This document shows, piece by piece, positions 6,465 to 12,941 of a DNA stretch of 15,166 nt. The position numbers were made by a program, and so were the translations under genes. The stretch's first letter is position 1, and each line of letters opens with the position of its first letter. This DNA is from Clostridiales bacterium. Lineage in GTDB: Bacteria; Bacillota; Clostridia; Tissierellales; Sedimentibacteraceae. Location of the stretch: assembly GCA_003457065.1 (NCBI GenBank), contig DMJQ01000188.1, forward strand, positions 372-15,537. The letters run 5' to 3'. The notes under the pieces were generated by a model, which did no database searches, was not told the DNA's origin, and saw only the letters and a list, made by a program, of their open reading frames with translations.

Positions 6465-6782
6465 TTAAAATTGAAATTCAACATTATTCTTTTTTAATGT
6501 TTCAATAAATTCGGTGGAAATGGGAATATTCGTGGAAATAATTTGTCCATCTTTTAAAGCACCAATCATTTTATTGCGATCAATAATAACCCGTGCCACT
6601 TTCTGTTCGTTAACTTGCTTTAAAAATTGAGTATAGCTAACTTCCTCCGAATGTTTATTGGCAGTTTTACTATAATAGTAATCTCCTAGGGATATACCAA
6701 TGATCAGAAGAAAAAAACAAAATAAAGTGATATAAATAGTTTTTAAAATTGGAAAATTATGTTCTACCTTTATTTTGTGCAT
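6465..6782 (-). CDS. Stand-alone FtsH extracellular-domain (FtsH_ext) membrane protein
   Basis: This 105-residue protein has a cytosolic N-terminus, one membrane helix at about 14-33 (TIYITLFCFFLLIIG) and an extracellular domain. SYTQFLKQVNEQKVARVII and then GALKDGQ with a mixed alpha/beta end closely follow the N-terminal region of the FtsH protease (S-Y-x-x-F-L, K-V, G-x-L-x-D-G). The AAA+ ATPase and zinc-protease domains (about 500 residues) are absent. The gene ends cleanly in TAA after VEFQF, and no FtsH fragments follow. The start is ATG 6782 with AGGAG eight bases upstream. It could be a truncated relic or a small modulator of the host FtsH; the intact start, ribosome site and frame argue it is expressed. 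It lies in the segment bracketed by two recombinase 3' ends. Confidence 0.7.
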   Translation of the reverse strand: MHKIKVEHNFPILKTIYITLFCFFLLIIGISLGDYYYSKTANKHSEEVSYTQFLKQVNEQKVARVIIDRNKMIGALKDGQIISTNIPISTEFIETLKKNNVEFQF

Positions 6783-6866
6783 TCATAACACTCCTATCTA
6801 TTTCGATTATGTTTTGCTCAAAGTTCAAATTCCAAATCACGACATATTTTTAATTCTGTTTACAAT

Positions 6867-7331
6867 CTATATATATTCCTTTATTCTTACCCTCTGATGG
6901 ATCATTCGCTCTACGATACTTTCCATTTCAGCATTTGAAGGATTATACTGATTAGCAATTTTTTTGCCACACTTATCACAATAATATCCTTTAACTTCTT
7001 GGGTCATTTGATAGTGACACTTAGGACATAACGCGATAAGATTTCGAATTGAGTTTTCGTACCAATTCCAGTGCCAGTTTATATCGTAAAAGTTATCAGA
7101 AGTATACTTAAAATAATCAGGATCGGCATGCGCTATAGCATACATAACTATAATCACGAATATCGGTAATGCAATTATGATTAATATAAACCCCCACATT
7201 TTTAAAATGACTGGTTCTTGCAGGAAATTAATTAATAATGATATCGGTTTAAAGGTCGTATATATTTCACTTATCACACCTGAAATTACTGCCGTAATAA
7301 TTGCACTAATTATCTTTGATTTTTTCTCCAA
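6867..7331 (-). CDS. Hypothetical membrane protein with C-terminal zinc ribbon
   Basis: This protein of 154 residues has two predicted membrane helices (about 6-24 and 44-66), an aromatic linker (NFYDINWHWNWYEN) and a four-cysteine zinc ribbon, CPKCHYQM plus YYCDKCG (C102, C105, C118, C121), followed by a helical tail. The start is a TTG at 7331, justified by a strong AGGAGG eight bases upstream; no ATG fits. I do not recognise a characterised family. Proteins with short membrane anchors and a cytosolic zinc ribbon are common orphan genes in mobile regions. It is on the same strand as the FtsH_ext gene, 84 bases upstream of it, so the two may be co-transcribed. Confidence 0.65.
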   Translation of the reverse strand: MEKKSKIISAIITAVISGVISEIYTTFKPISLLINFLQEPVILKMWGFILIIIALPIFVIIVMYAIAHADPDYFKYTSDNFYDINWHWNWYENSIRNLIALCPKCHYQMTQEVKGYYCDKCGKKIANQYNPSNAEMESIVERMIHQRVRIKEYI

Positions 7332-7413
7332 AAAATCGCCTCCTACGCACGTATAGCTGCGTTTAATTACTTCTGAACTTTAAAAACAGCTTTCAATAAT
7401 TATAATTCCTATG

Positions 7414-7456
7414 AAAAAAAAAGCTCCTTCCATATTTATGAAAAATATCGCAGGAG
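7414..7456 (-). terminator. Terminator downstream of the recombinase remnant (copy B)
   Basis: On the minus strand CTCCTGCGATATTT and AAATATGGAAGGAG pair over 14 positions with two mismatches, followed after GC by nine T residues. The equivalent hairpin occurs in copy A near 6274-6304. Confidence 0.7.
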
Positions 7457-7519
7457 TTTATTTGTAAAAAACTTAATCGTACATTTTAATTATATTGAAT
7501 CCCCAAGTACACATTATTG
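7426..7519 (-). repeat. Diverged direct repeat, copy B of the recombinase 3' end
   Basis: This segment matches 6274-6399 in the same orientation: CCTTCCATATT and GCAGGAG near one end, TTTAATTATA in the middle and AAGTACACATTATTG at the other. Copy A is about 30 bases longer because of small insertions. Copy B overlaps the last codons of the remnant at 7486-7804 and its terminator. Confidence 0.7.
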
Positions 7520-7804
7520 TCTTCCCGGTGATACGTAATCTTACCTACAATCCGCTTCAACAACCTATTCCGCTCTTGCACACTCTCTAAATATCGCCAC
7601 TTTTCTTTAAATACTTTTATCTGCTGCCTTATTTTATCTAGTGAAGGCATATCCTTTTGTTCCTGAATAACCAGCTTCAAATTATCAACTTCCTTCTTTA
7701 AAGCTTGAATCTGCTCATCGCGTATTTTTACGCTTGATAAATGATATTTTATCAATATTACCTTTTTCCCGCATTTCATATAGCCTATCAATAGCTTGCT
7801 TTCC
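7486..7804 (-). pseudogene. C-terminal remnant of a large serine site-specific recombinase, frameshifted
   Basis: From 7804 down, one frame reads KQAIDRLYEMREKGNIDKIS and ends at a TGA (7715-7717). The next frame then continues as IRDEQIQALKKEVDNLKLVI, a coiled-coil stretch (LDKIRQQIKVFKEKW) and finally RLLKRIVGKITY...NNVYLGIQY, stop. Together these are the coiled-coil and C-terminal segments of large serine recombinases that move integrative elements. The slip lies in the A-rich tract at about 7722-7728. The resolvase catalytic domain and the zinc ribbon are missing, so it is inactive. Its upstream end abuts the stop codon of the EamA gene. It marks the border of a past insertion. Confidence 0.75.
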
Positions 7805-8755
7805 CTACTGTCCAAGCTTGAACTTACCTATCCTTTTCTTTATAAATGTCCCGTCCCATTTTACCGCCAATAAACCTGCAAATACCATGATTCCCCCAAG
7901 AACTCTCTCGTAGTTAATAGGTTCGCCCAGAAAAATTGAGCCTGTAATCATGCTAACCACAGGAACAATATAATGGAAGATGACTGTCTTAAAAGGGCTA
8001 GTCTGTTGTATCCCTTTGTACCAAAAAATGAATGCAATCATTGTTCCGAGCACAATGATATATGCAAATCCTGACCAAATCATAAGCCCATATGAAAGCG
8101 TGATGGCATGATCCTCGCTCATGCTATATATTAGTATAATAGGCAGCCCCAAGATCATTGCCAAAGTGGTTAGCTTGGTAGGCGAGTAACGTTGCAACAA
8201 AGGCTTGGCTAAAACTGCGTACATTGAGAAAAGCAGAGAACCTAGCACTACAAGAATATTACCGACAAATACTCTTGATTCTAAACTGAATTGAGAACCT
8301 GGAGTCCAGTAAATGATCGTGCATATGCCGGCAAATGCCATAATCGTACCTAGCCATTTGCTTAAACTTATTTTTTCATCTCCGGTTAACAGCGAATAAA
8401 TTCCCGTAAAAATGGGGGATGCAGAAATCAGTATTGCCGCATTGGCCGCGGTCGTTCGATGTATTCCATATGTCCAAATTATGTTATAAACTCCAACGCC
8501 TAATATACCTAATATCAACACCCTAAAAAAATCTTCCTTGGCAATTCGAAATGTTTCGCCACTGATTGCCAGATAGCTTGCAAATAAGAAGGTGGCCAAA
8601 GAAAACCGGATAATCAGAAAATCATTTTCTGGAACGAATTCGAGAACTAACTTAACTAGCGGATAGTTGATTCCCCATAGCAGAGATGCTAATATAGCGA
8701 ACCCATCTCCCCGTACCCTGGCGCCTCTCCCGCTATCTTTCATCGGTATTTGCAT
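7805..8755 (-). CDS. DMT superfamily transporter, EamA family
   Basis: This 316-residue inner-membrane protein has about ten hydrophobic helices in two EamA halves. The first half contains ASLLWGINYPLVK (TM1) and RTTAANAAILISASPIFTG (TM4 region). The second contains VLGSLLFSMYAVLAKP and FHYIVPVVSMITGSIFLGEP, the usual P-V-x-x-x-x-G-x-x-x-L-G-E pattern. The family exports metabolites such as amino acids; the substrate here is unknown. The start is ATG 8755 with AAAGGAAG upstream; an in-frame ATG at 8806 has no ribosome site. It is divergent from an AraC-type regulator, which probably controls it. The C-terminus runs into recombinase debris: the stop TAG is in the same frame as the remnant, so the last residues (KLGQ) may be altered. 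Confidence 0.9.
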   Translation of the reverse strand: MQIPMKDSGRGARVRGDGFAILASLLWGINYPLVKLVLEFVPENDFLIIRFSLATFLFASYLAISGETFRIAKEDFFRVLILGILGVGVYNIIWTYGIHRTTAANAAILISASPIFTGIYSLLTGDEKISLSKWLGTIMAFAGICTIIYWTPGSQFSLESRVFVGNILVVLGSLLFSMYAVLAKPLLQRYSPTKLTTLAMILGLPIILIYSMSEDHAITLSYGLMIWSGFAYIIVLGTMIAFIFWYKGIQQTSPFKTVIFHYIVPVVSMITGSIFLGEPINYERVLGGIMVFAGLLAVKWDGTFIKKRIGKFKLGQ

Positions 8756-8810
8756 TTTTCCACTTCCTTTCAACACCCATATAAACGAGTTTAATATTTT
8801 CCTCACTGGA

Positions 8811-8816
8811 ATTATA
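8811..8816 (-). promoter_or_regulatory. Probable -10 box of the EamA gene
   Basis: A consensus TATAAT on the minus strand lies about 56 bases upstream of the EamA start. The -35 region 17-18 bases further up (TTAAAA) is weak, which fits dependence on the divergent AraC activator. The 164-base gap 8756-8919 must hold both promoters. Confidence 0.45.
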
Positions 8817-8919
8817 ATGGAGCTAGTTCTTGCTTTTTAATTAAGGACATCACTTATTATGAACGCTTACCACCGGACTTTCTTGTAATTTCTTGCGCAA
8901 ATGGAGGGCAGGTATTGAG

Positions 8920-9759
8920 ATGATAAATCAAGATAGCGGTGATACAGCCCATAATATAATCCACTATACCAGAGTGGATGACATACCCGGCCTAGAGCTA
9001 TTTCGAGGTCAGTCTGTTACGCGCTCGGTTTCTCGTCACGTTCATGAATTATTTTGCCTAACTATTCTTGATGCGGGTGTCCGAATCTGTGAAAATAAAA
9101 AAGGAAGAGACTACTTAACTCCTGGAGATATTTTTATCAGCAACTGCGGTGAAGTGCACAGTGGCAGCGTACCCGAAGGCCACTCCTATTCTTGTCGTTC
9201 ACTGCGACTTGATCCAACGCTCTTGGCTTCTTTAATAAGTGACCTTGGAAACAGTTGCTCCGATTCTTTCGATTTTGAAAAGCCACTTCTGAATGATCAA
9301 AAATTATTCCAGAAGATCCTACTATTTCATGATACCGCATTCCGACAGTCATTTACCTTGGACAATGAATATCAACTGCTTGATGTTTTTTCCCACCTAT
9401 ATATGCACCATACATCCAAAAGAATCGATGCACCCCAGCCAGGCGAAGAGACTGCCCCGATCAAACGAGTACGTGAATATTTGCAGGAGTGCTTTGCTGA
9501 AAATGTATCTATCGAAAAACTCTCCAGCATAGCCTCACTCAGCCCATTTTACCTCTGCCGGGTTTTCGAGAAAGAGGTCGGCCTCCCGCCACACGTCTAT
9601 CAATTAGACATTCGTCTGATAAAAGCTGCCAAAATGCTCACTCACGGAAAAAAAATCGCAGACGTAGCGATGGAAACAGGTTTTTTTGACCAAAGTCATT
9701 TTCATAAAGCCTTCCAACGTAAATTCGGCACCACCCCTAAGCGATACATGCAAAGATAG
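8920..9759 (+). CDS. AraC family transcriptional regulator
   Basis: This 279-residue DNA-binding regulator has an N-terminal cupin-like AraC sensor domain. It includes SRHVHELFCLTILDAG and then YLTPGDIFISNCGEVHSG, the usual H-x-H...P-G-D pattern. The C-terminal double helix-turn-helix, about the last 95 residues, reads IKRVREYLQECFAENVSIE, LSPFYLCRVFEKEVGLPP and IADVAMETGFFDQSHFHKAF, with the family end FGTTPKRYMQR. The start is ATG 8920 with GGAGGGCAGG about seven bases upstream; a TTG nine codons earlier overlaps that site and is not used here. It is transcribed away from the EamA transporter and probably activates it in response to the exported compound. A strong terminator overlaps its stop codon. 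Confidence 0.9.
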   Translation: MINQDSGDTAHNIIHYTRVDDIPGLELFRGQSVTRSVSRHVHELFCLTILDAGVRICENKKGRDYLTPGDIFISNCGEVHSGSVPEGHSYSCRSLRLDPTLLASLISDLGNSCSDSFDFEKPLLNDQKLFQKILLFHDTAFRQSFTLDNEYQLLDVFSHLYMHHTSKRIDAPQPGEETAPIKRVREYLQECFAENVSIEKLSSIASLSPFYLCRVFEKEVGLPPHVYQLDIRLIKAAKMLTHGKKIADVAMETGFFDQSHFHKAFQRKFGTTPKRYMQR

Positions 9760-9795
9760 AACCATCGGCATTAAAAACCAGTGGTTCTATCTTTG
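9751..9795 (+). terminator. Terminator of the AraC gene
   Basis: CAAAGATAGAACCA (9751-9764) and its exact complement (9782-9795) form a 14-bp stem that includes the AraC stop codon, with a 17-base loop. The T-tract is weak, with TTT inside the arm. Confidence 0.75.
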
Positions 9796-9977
9796 TCACT
9801 TACCTACAATCTGCTTCCAGCATGTTCGGCTTTCTTATTTAAAATGCCATATTTTACAGAGCCTTTCTGCAATGAAAGCTAACGGCACAGTTTTAATAAT
9901 ATTGATATAGTAAGGCTAAATTACCATGGATGATTGAGATGAGTTCATGGAAAACTAAAAAAAAGGAGGTGGGATAT

Positions 9978-10397
9978 ATGGAAAGAAAAATATCTAGAAG
10001 AAAAATGCTTCGCCGCAAATACAAAAATTATACTGCAGCCTTAGCGGGTGCCGCTCTCTTAACAGGAGCCGGGGCAGCAATTCCTGCTACCGCTTTTGCT
10101 GCAGAAAATCCTGTCAATGTACAACAACAACGAGTAGCTGCTCATTATGACACCAGGGTTAATGACAAATCTCACTTTGATACTAGATTTGATAACAATA
10201 GTAAATATGACACTCGGTACAGTAGTAGAAACAATAATGCTAGATATGTAATCCGGTATAACAACGGAGCTAAGTTTGACACTCGGTATGATACTAGACA
10301 TGATTATAGAAATGGTTGGCACAGACATGACCATAGTTGGCCGAGTTCAGACGAGAATCAGGCAGTATACAAAGATGGTCACATTTATTATCGTTAA
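9978..10397 (+). CDS. Small secreted protein with [YF]DTR repeats and arginine-rich signal
   Basis: This 139-residue protein starts at ATG 9978 behind AAGGAGGTG. The N-terminus is very basic (MERKISRRKMLRRKYKNY), then hydrophobic (AALAGAALLTGAGAAIPAT), and ends in AFA-A, a signal peptidase I site at about residue 41. SRRKML resembles the Tat motif S-R-R-x-F-L-K. The mature part has repeats: HYDTRV, HFDTRF and KYDTRY at ten-residue spacing (56-81), a degenerate ARYVIRY, KFDTRY and DTRHDYR, separated by Asn/Ser/Asp spacers. A His/Trp-rich tail (GWHRHDHSW) and HIYYR close it. I do not recognise the family. The alternating aromatic, acidic and basic residues suggest beta strands or a self-associating or cell-wall-binding repeat. 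An in-frame ATG at 9930 has no ribosome site. Confidence 0.75.
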   Translation: MERKISRRKMLRRKYKNYTAALAGAALLTGAGAAIPATAFAAENPVNVQQQRVAAHYDTRVNDKSHFDTRFDNNSKYDTRYSSRNNNARYVIRYNNGAKFDTRYDTRHDYRNGWHRHDHSWPSSDENQAVYKDGHIYYR

Positions 10398-10496
10398 AAT
10401 GAATCTTATTATGGATTTGGCAGAATCTAAGCAGTTCAAGAGATTATCCTCAAATTAAGTTTTAAGCAAGAAGTATAATAGTAGGCATAACAAGAG

Positions 10497-10536
10497 GACG
10501 GTGGTAGTGTCTTTTTAAAAAGACACTACCACCGTC
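10497..10536. terminator. Bidirectional terminator, 20-bp perfect palindrome
   Basis: Arms 10497-10516 and 10517-10536 are perfectly complementary over 20 bases with no spacer (the loop forms in the TTTTTAAAAA centre). It lies between the convergent secreted-protein gene and the DJ-1 family gene, so it can end both transcripts. The remaining intergenic sequence shows nothing else. Confidence 0.85.
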
Positions 10537-10585
10537 TGTTATTAAATTTAACTTCCCACTTTCATACATAATGCTTTATCCTACG

Positions 10586-11173
10586 TCATAGGTTTTCCCA
10601 ATCTCCATACTCCATATAAACCGCTGCCTTATTGGCAACTTCTTTGTCAAACAATTTTGCCACAACGTAAAGTGAAAGTTCAATCCCCGCAGAAATACCA
10701 GCAGAAGTTAATATTTTTCCATTATCAACAAATTTCACCTTTTCTTCAATCATTACGGTTGGAACAATCATTTTCATATCAGCGATCACTTCGTGGTGAG
10801 TAGTAATTTTCAAATTATCCAGCAGCCCTAGTTTCCCAAGTAGTCTTGTGCCGGAACAAACTGACATTGTAATTTGAGAATGATTATATTGCTCTTTCAG
10901 CCACTGTAAAACCGCATCTTTAGACATTTCGACCTTGGTTCCATTGCCTCCAGGTACAATAAGGACATCTATATGTGGATGATTCTTAAAATCATAATCC
11001 GGCGTGACTCTTAGCCCATTTACTGATCGAATCCCCGCTCCATCTTCAGTAATGGTAAAAACGTTAAACAATGCACTATTCTGTATTTCTGTAGCAACCG
11101 AAAAAACTTCATACGGTCCAGCAAAATCCAGCAATTCTATATCATTAAACAAAAAGATTCCGACATTTAACAT
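10586..11173 (-). CDS. DJ-1/PfpI family protein, isonitrile hydratase-like
   Basis: This 195-residue protein is a class I glutamine amidotransferase-like (DJ-1/PfpI) enzyme. MLNVGIFLFNDIELLDFAGP is the standard start of the isonitrile hydratase/AraC-associated branch. DVLIVPGGNG (about 69-78) precedes the nucleophile elbow MSVCSGTRLL with Cys106, followed by TTHH (about 124-127) and TSAGISAGIELSLYVV near the end. These are the signatures of InhA-type hydratases, which hydrate isonitriles to N-formamides; the true substrate is unknown. The start is ATG 11173, nine bases after GGAG; upstream TTG and ATG codons overlap that site. The gene is monocistronic, with a convergent neighbour downstream and an 11-bp palindrome upstream. 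Confidence 0.88.
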   Translation of the reverse strand: MLNVGIFLFNDIELLDFAGPYEVFSVATEIQNSALFNVFTITEDGAGIRSVNGLRVTPDYDFKNHPHIDVLIVPGGNGTKVEMSKDAVLQWLKEQYNHSQITMSVCSGTRLLGKLGLLDNLKITTHHEVIADMKMIVPTVMIEEKVKFVDNGKILTSAGISAGIELSLYVVAKLFDKEVANKAAVYMEYGDWENL

Positions 11174-11241
11174 AAAAAACATCTCCAATCTTACTTTATC
11201 TAAGAATAGCAGCCACCTAATAAGGTCTAGTAGGAGAACAA

Positions 11242-11252
11242 TTACAATGTAA
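11242..11252. promoter_or_regulatory. Small palindrome upstream of the DJ-1 gene
   Basis: TTACAATGTAA is a perfect 11-base palindrome 69 bases before the DJ-1 start, where an operator could lie. No convincing promoter boxes are seen. In the rest of 11174-11495 I see no gene. Confidence 0.3.
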
Positions 11253-11495
11253 CGGTTCTTTAAAATCTCCTTTATCTTTATTTTTTAGGATAATCCTCAG
11301 AATGCAATCAGTCGATTTAAATGGCTTACAGTTATGTACATCCTAGAAAATCCAGCGTCATTGTTCCTCCCTTCTCTTTCCCAATTAAAAGTCCTCTATC
11401 TAATAAGAACTATATTCCAACTAATTTATTGCATGCAGATATCATAGGGACGAGATTATTGACCTGTTCTTTATTTATTGGACAGATAGTAAAAT

Positions 11496-11524
11496 AACTG
11501 ACGTAGAAAGTATCCACGTCAGTT
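11496..11524 (-). terminator. Terminator of the HXXEE gene
   Basis: On the minus strand AACTGACGT and ACGTCAGTT pair over 9 bp around an 11-base loop, followed by ATTTTA. It lies ten bases after the HXXEE stop codon. Confidence 0.75.
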
Positions 11525-11533
11525 TATTAGTCT

Positions 11534-12160
11534 TTACCGTGAGCGATAAGGACCTAACTGTTTTTGATTAAAACTGTAAATTGATTTCTCATTTTTCATC
11601 CACATATTCCCTTTTACAATTAACACATAAGTAGCTACAAAAAAATATGCAATTCCCAATATCCAATCATACGTAGTTGCTAAATTATGAACTGTAATAT
11701 AGTAAATATACCAACCCCCTATTGGCATGTGCATTAAAACAACAGCACCCAGACCAGGTATATAAATACCTTTTATTTTTAAATTGGCAAATACACCATG
11801 CCATATCAATTGGAAAAATCCCATAAATATTGGTGCTAACCCCATCCATATTTGCTCTATAAAAAAGATGGGCAGCAAGTAAAAACCATAGGCAATTAAC
11901 ATATTAATAACCATCGCTGAATGGCTGTTTAAAGGATACTTATCAGGATTTGCGCTTTTGAATATAACGATATTAAAAACACCGGGGAAGTAGCCTGGCC
12001 AGCGATACTCCTCAAACTGATGAAAAAGAATTGCAACAAAACTCAGCCATAAAATCACTTGGAGTTCTCGCATGTATTGATGTTGATAAAACAAAACAAG
12101 ACATACTCCCACCCCCACAACACCACCAATATCTTGCCAATAACGCCTTAAATAATTCAT
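11534..12160 (-). CDS. HXXEE domain membrane protein
   Basis: This 208-residue membrane protein has about six hydrophobic segments. The family motif H47-Q-F-E50-E51 is at the end of the second segment (ILFHQFEEYRWPGYFP), with further conserved histidines in NSHSAMVIN and LIWHGVFAN. The placement of His and Glu within or next to helices suggests a membrane-embedded metal or acid-base site, but no activity is established for the family as far as I know. It starts at ATG 12160 behind GGAGTGAGG. Its promoter contains the same operator as the upstream marR-like gene, 134 bases away on the same strand, so it is the likely target of that regulator. Its own terminator follows the stop. Confidence 0.85.
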   Translation of the reverse strand: MNYLRRYWQDIGGVVGVGVCLVLFYQHQYMRELQVILWLSFVAILFHQFEEYRWPGYFPGVFNIVIFKSANPDKYPLNSHSAMVINMLIAYGFYLLPIFFIEQIWMGLAPIFMGFFQLIWHGVFANLKIKGIYIPGLGAVVLMHMPIGGWYIYYITVHNLATTYDWILGIAYFFVATYVLIVKGNMWMKNEKSIYSFNQKQLGPYRSR

Positions 12161-12217
12161 AACCTCACTCCTCTCTTATCAACATACCCTCATAATGAAC
12201 GGCAAAGACGTGTAGTT

Positions 12218-12246
12218 TCTATATTAACTGCATATATAATTGTCAA
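12218..12246 (-). promoter_or_regulatory. Promoter of the HXXEE gene
   Basis: Minus-strand TTGACA (12241-12246), a 17-base spacer and TATAGA (12218-12223) make a near-consensus sigma-A promoter, 58 bases before the start codon. The -35 box sits inside the operator palindrome centred at 12246. Confidence 0.75.
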
Positions 12247-12261
12247 TGACAACTATATATG
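12231..12261. promoter_or_regulatory. 31-bp operator palindrome, probable MarR site
   Basis: The sequence is symmetrical about 12246, with 14 of 15 base pairs matching: CATATATA arms outside a TTGTCAATGACAA core (12240-12252). The core recurs as TTGTCATTGACAA in the promoter of the adjacent marR-like gene. Binding there would cover the -35 box of the HXXEE gene. Confidence 0.7.
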
Positions 12262-12262
12262 C

Positions 12263-12280
12263 AAAAAAAAAAAAAAAAAA
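12263..12280. repeat. 18-base poly-A/T tract
   Basis: Eighteen consecutive A on the plus strand (T on the minus strand) lie just upstream of the HXXEE promoter -35 region and 13 bases beyond the marR-like stop codon. It could act as an UP element or as a slippage-prone tract. Confidence 0.8.
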
Positions 12281-12293
12281 TTAAAGATAAATG

Positions 12294-12734
12294 TTAACTA
12301 TCACGACTATGAGATTGGATATTATCGTACATTTGATGCAATAAAATCTTAAGGCGCTTTACTTCTTTTTCATCCATGTTTTCAACTAACCATTCATTAA
12401 TTTTATCAGCAACGGGAATAATCTCTTTTTTTATTTCTGCCCCCTGTTTTGTTAGATAAATTAATGACGAACGCTTGTCAACCTTGCTTTCTTCCTTAAA
12501 AATAAAACCATTTTCTGCTAATTTGTCAATAAGTCTTGTTGTATATGGTTTATCTCTAAGTGATACTAAAGATAAATCAGTTGGTGAAATTCCCTCTTTT
12601 TCCGAAAGTTGAGCAAGTAAGACCCATTGCTCAAGAGTAATCCCATATTTCCTCAATTTTTTAAGAAATAAATTTTTCATTCTAGAATATGTTCTACTAA
12701 TAATAAAACTAATGGCATCATTTAGAATATACAT
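12294..12734 (-). CDS. MarR family regulator 1
   Basis: This 146-residue winged-helix repressor starts MYILNDAISFIISRTYSRMK. Helices 1-2 dimerise; ITLEQWVLLAQLSEKEGISPTDLS leads into the recognition helix (RDKPYTTRLIDKLAENGFI). The wing is KVDKRSSLIYLTKQG, with the D-x-R of the family, followed by the C-terminal dimer helix (EVKRLKILLHQMYDNI). ATG 12734 is chosen because GAAGGGG is about seven bases upstream; an in-frame ATG at 12767 lies in the operator and is not used. The promoter upstream contains TTGTCATTGACAA directly after the -10 region, so it is autoregulated. The same core lies in the promoter of the downstream HXXEE gene. The inducing ligand is unknown. Confidence 0.88.
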   Translation of the reverse strand: MYILNDAISFIISRTYSRMKNLFLKKLRKYGITLEQWVLLAQLSEKEGISPTDLSLVSLRDKPYTTRLIDKLAENGFIFKEESKVDKRSSLIYLTKQGAEIKKEIIPVADKINEWLVENMDEKEVKRLKILLHQMYDNIQSHSRDS

Positions 12735-12754
12735 CGTTTTCCCCTTCAATTTAA

Positions 12755-12800
12755 TTGTCATTGACAACTAAATATTATATTAAATTAGTTTAAAAGTCAA
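12755..12800 (-). promoter_or_regulatory. Promoter and operator of MarR regulator 1
   Basis: On the minus strand TTGACT (12795-12800) is followed by TATAAT (12774-12779) at a short 15-base spacing, or TAATAT (12772-12777) at 17. The perfect palindrome TTGTCATTGACAA (12755-12767) sits at the likely transcription start, where a bound MarR would block initiation. Confidence 0.65.
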
Positions 12801-12860
12801 TAATCTATTTCGACTTGTACATTCTCCGATAACCAAATTATACCATTTATAATTGCTGCG

Positions 12861-12889
12861 TTGACATTTAGAATTCTAACTGTTAGAAT
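12861..12889 (+). promoter_or_regulatory. Promoter and operator of MarR regulator 2
   Basis: TTGACA (12861-12866), 17 bases, TAGAAT (12884-12889) is a near-consensus promoter. Its spacer and -10 are an operator: TTAGAATTCTAA (12868-12879) overlapping ATTCTAAC-T-GTTAGAAT (12873-12889). The motif recurs before the efflux gene at 13417. Confidence 0.75.
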
Positions 12890-12941
12890 AAATTCATCAA
12901 TTCATTTTGGATTATCATCCACATTAGAAAGGAACTGAAAA

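Noticed and set aside
6465..7331. Idea that the FtsH_ext and zinc-ribbon genes form a toxin-antitoxin pair
   Set aside because: Order, sizes and domains match no known pair, and the 84-base gap gives no sign of coupling.
10059..10334. Open minus-strand frame antisense to the repeat protein
   Set aside because: It mirrors the repeats of the secreted protein; no ribosome site and no recognisable product.
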